Source: an uncultured bacterium (GTDB taxonomy: Bacteria > Verrucomicrobiota > Kiritimatiellia > UBA8416 > CALETX01). Taken from it: a DNA stretch of 7,288 nucleotides. Every line of letters starts with the position of its first letter. Positions within the stretch are counted from its first letter, which is position 1. The notes beneath the pieces are model-generated. The model did no database searches and was not told where the DNA came from. It saw only the letters and a program-made list of their open reading frames with translations. Shown piece after piece: positions 6,824-7,288 of the stretch. A program made the translations under genes and the position numbers. The stretch is from contig CALETX010000097.1 in assembly GCA_937920455.1 (NCBI GenBank), positions 1-7,288 on the forward strand, read 5' to 3'.

Positions 6824-7288
6824 TCAGCCCCCTTTTGCGTCACGATTCATCCGCACCGGCTCCCACCGTCCACGACGGGCCGACCGATATACAGCCTCAA
6901 CCACATCCAGAACGGCAGCGGCGTCCTCGCCCGATATCGGCGGCGATTTGTGCGTCCGGACAGCCTCAATGAAAGAACAAACATATTGTCGGCCCATATA
7001 TCCCGAATAGCCCTTCACCTGTTGCAGATTGAACTCCAGACGTCTAATAGGCGACCCTGCCAGATGAGGAGCATCGCTGCAGACAAACACCACATCACAC
7101 TCTCCCTCGTATGCAGGCGCCCAGGATATAACGCCGCGAGTCCCGCGAAACGCCACGTAGAGGTCCCTCCCGTGCGGGAATGAATCGGGGACGGTATAGC
7201 TGATATCCAACGCCATGACGGCACCGCCGCGAAATCTCAGATGCGCAAACGAATTGTCCTCAATATCGTACTGCTCGTTGACTCTGAC
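6824..7288 (-). CDS. Gfo/Idh/MocA family oxidoreductase, C-terminal part (runs off right edge)
   Basis: The minus-strand frame is open from the right edge to the TGA at 6826-6824, giving 154 residues without a start in family position. An ATG at 7216 is internal: the 24 codons before it (VRVNEQYDIEDNSFAHLRFR...) read straight into the conserved C-terminal sheet. The pattern 'DNSFAHLRFRGGAVMALDIS', then FRGTRGVISW and the closing GEDAAAVLDVVEAVYRSARRG helix, is the normal end of Gfo/Idh/MocA C-terminal domains (substrate-binding sheet and final helix). The Rossmann domain and the EKP and histidine motifs lie outside the window, so cofactor and activity cannot be judged. It differs from the full-length Gfo/Idh at 1089-2165, so the two are not a recent duplication. 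It abuts the 2-hydroxyacid dehydrogenase (TGAATG) and is the first visible gene of the block. Confidence 0.82.
   Translation of the reverse strand, partial: VRVNEQYDIEDNSFAHLRFRGGAVMALDISYTVPDSFPHGRDLYVAFRGTRGVISWAPAYEGECDVVFVCSDAPHLAGSPIRRLEFNLQQVKGYSGYMGRQYVCSFIEAVRTHKSPPISGEDAAAVLDVVEAVYRSARRGRWEPVRMNRDAKGG

Noticed and set aside
6197..7183. A 328-codon open frame on the plus strand opposite the 2-hydroxyacid dehydrogenase and partial Gfo/Idh genes
   Set aside because: It lies antisense to two genes with complete family motifs, spans their junction, and its translation shows no recognisable domain. It is a by-product of codon bias.
6824..7216. A stand-alone 130-residue small protein starting at ATG 7216
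   Set aside because: The reading frame continues unbroken to the window edge with conserved Gfo/Idh C-terminal sequence before that ATG, so it is the tail of a larger gene.

Overview
This window is one co-directional block of eight genes, all on the minus strand. Transcription runs from the right edge (7288) to the left edge (1). The first gene lacks its 5' part and the last lacks its 3' part. There is no RNA gene, mobile element, CRISPR array or plus-strand gene that I can support. The compact bacterial gene organisation, purine-rich Shine-Dalgarno sites and moderately GC-rich DNA point to a bacterium. The mix of paralogous Gfo/Idh/MocA oxidoreductases with a 'LYVSANGRDSWSG'-type parallel beta-helix protein recalls Planctomycetota, Lentisphaerota, Armatimonadota and related carbohydrate-degrading lineages. 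That placement is an inference from gene content, not from any marker gene.

Layout in transcription order: (1) 7288-6824, C-terminal part of a Gfo/Idh/MocA oxidoreductase; (2) 6823-5816, D-isomer-specific 2-hydroxyacid dehydrogenase of the CtBP/phosphoglycerate-dehydrogenase type; (3) 5819-4494, PLP-dependent class III aminotransferase; (4) 4497-3241, M20 ArgE/DapE-type deacylase; (5) 3244-2195, zinc-dependent medium-chain (sorbitol/threonine-dehydrogenase-like) dehydrogenase; (6) about 2165-1089, a second, full-length Gfo/Idh/MocA oxidoreductase; (7) 1019-360, a COG2129-like calcineurin-type metallophosphoesterase; (8) 346-1, N-terminus of a right-handed parallel beta-helix protein. Genes 2/3, 3/4 and 4/5 overlap by the 4-base ATGA motif. 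Genes 1/2 abut as TGAATG. Genes 5/6 and 7/8 are separated by about 30 and 13 bases. The only sizeable gap (69 bases, 1020-1088) contains a perfect 7-bp hairpin.

The tight packing suggests one operon for a small-molecule pathway. It carries four NAD(P)-type dehydrogenases, an aminotransferase, an amide hydrolase and a phosphoesterase, ending in a probable carbohydrate-active or surface beta-helix protein. A reasonable but unproven reading is the breakdown or interconversion of an N-acylated amino-sugar, aminocyclitol or amino-acid derivative: deacylation (M20), deamination (aminotransferase), and redox steps on the resulting keto/hydroxy compounds. No transporter, regulator or sugar kinase lies in the window, so the substrate cannot be fixed from here.
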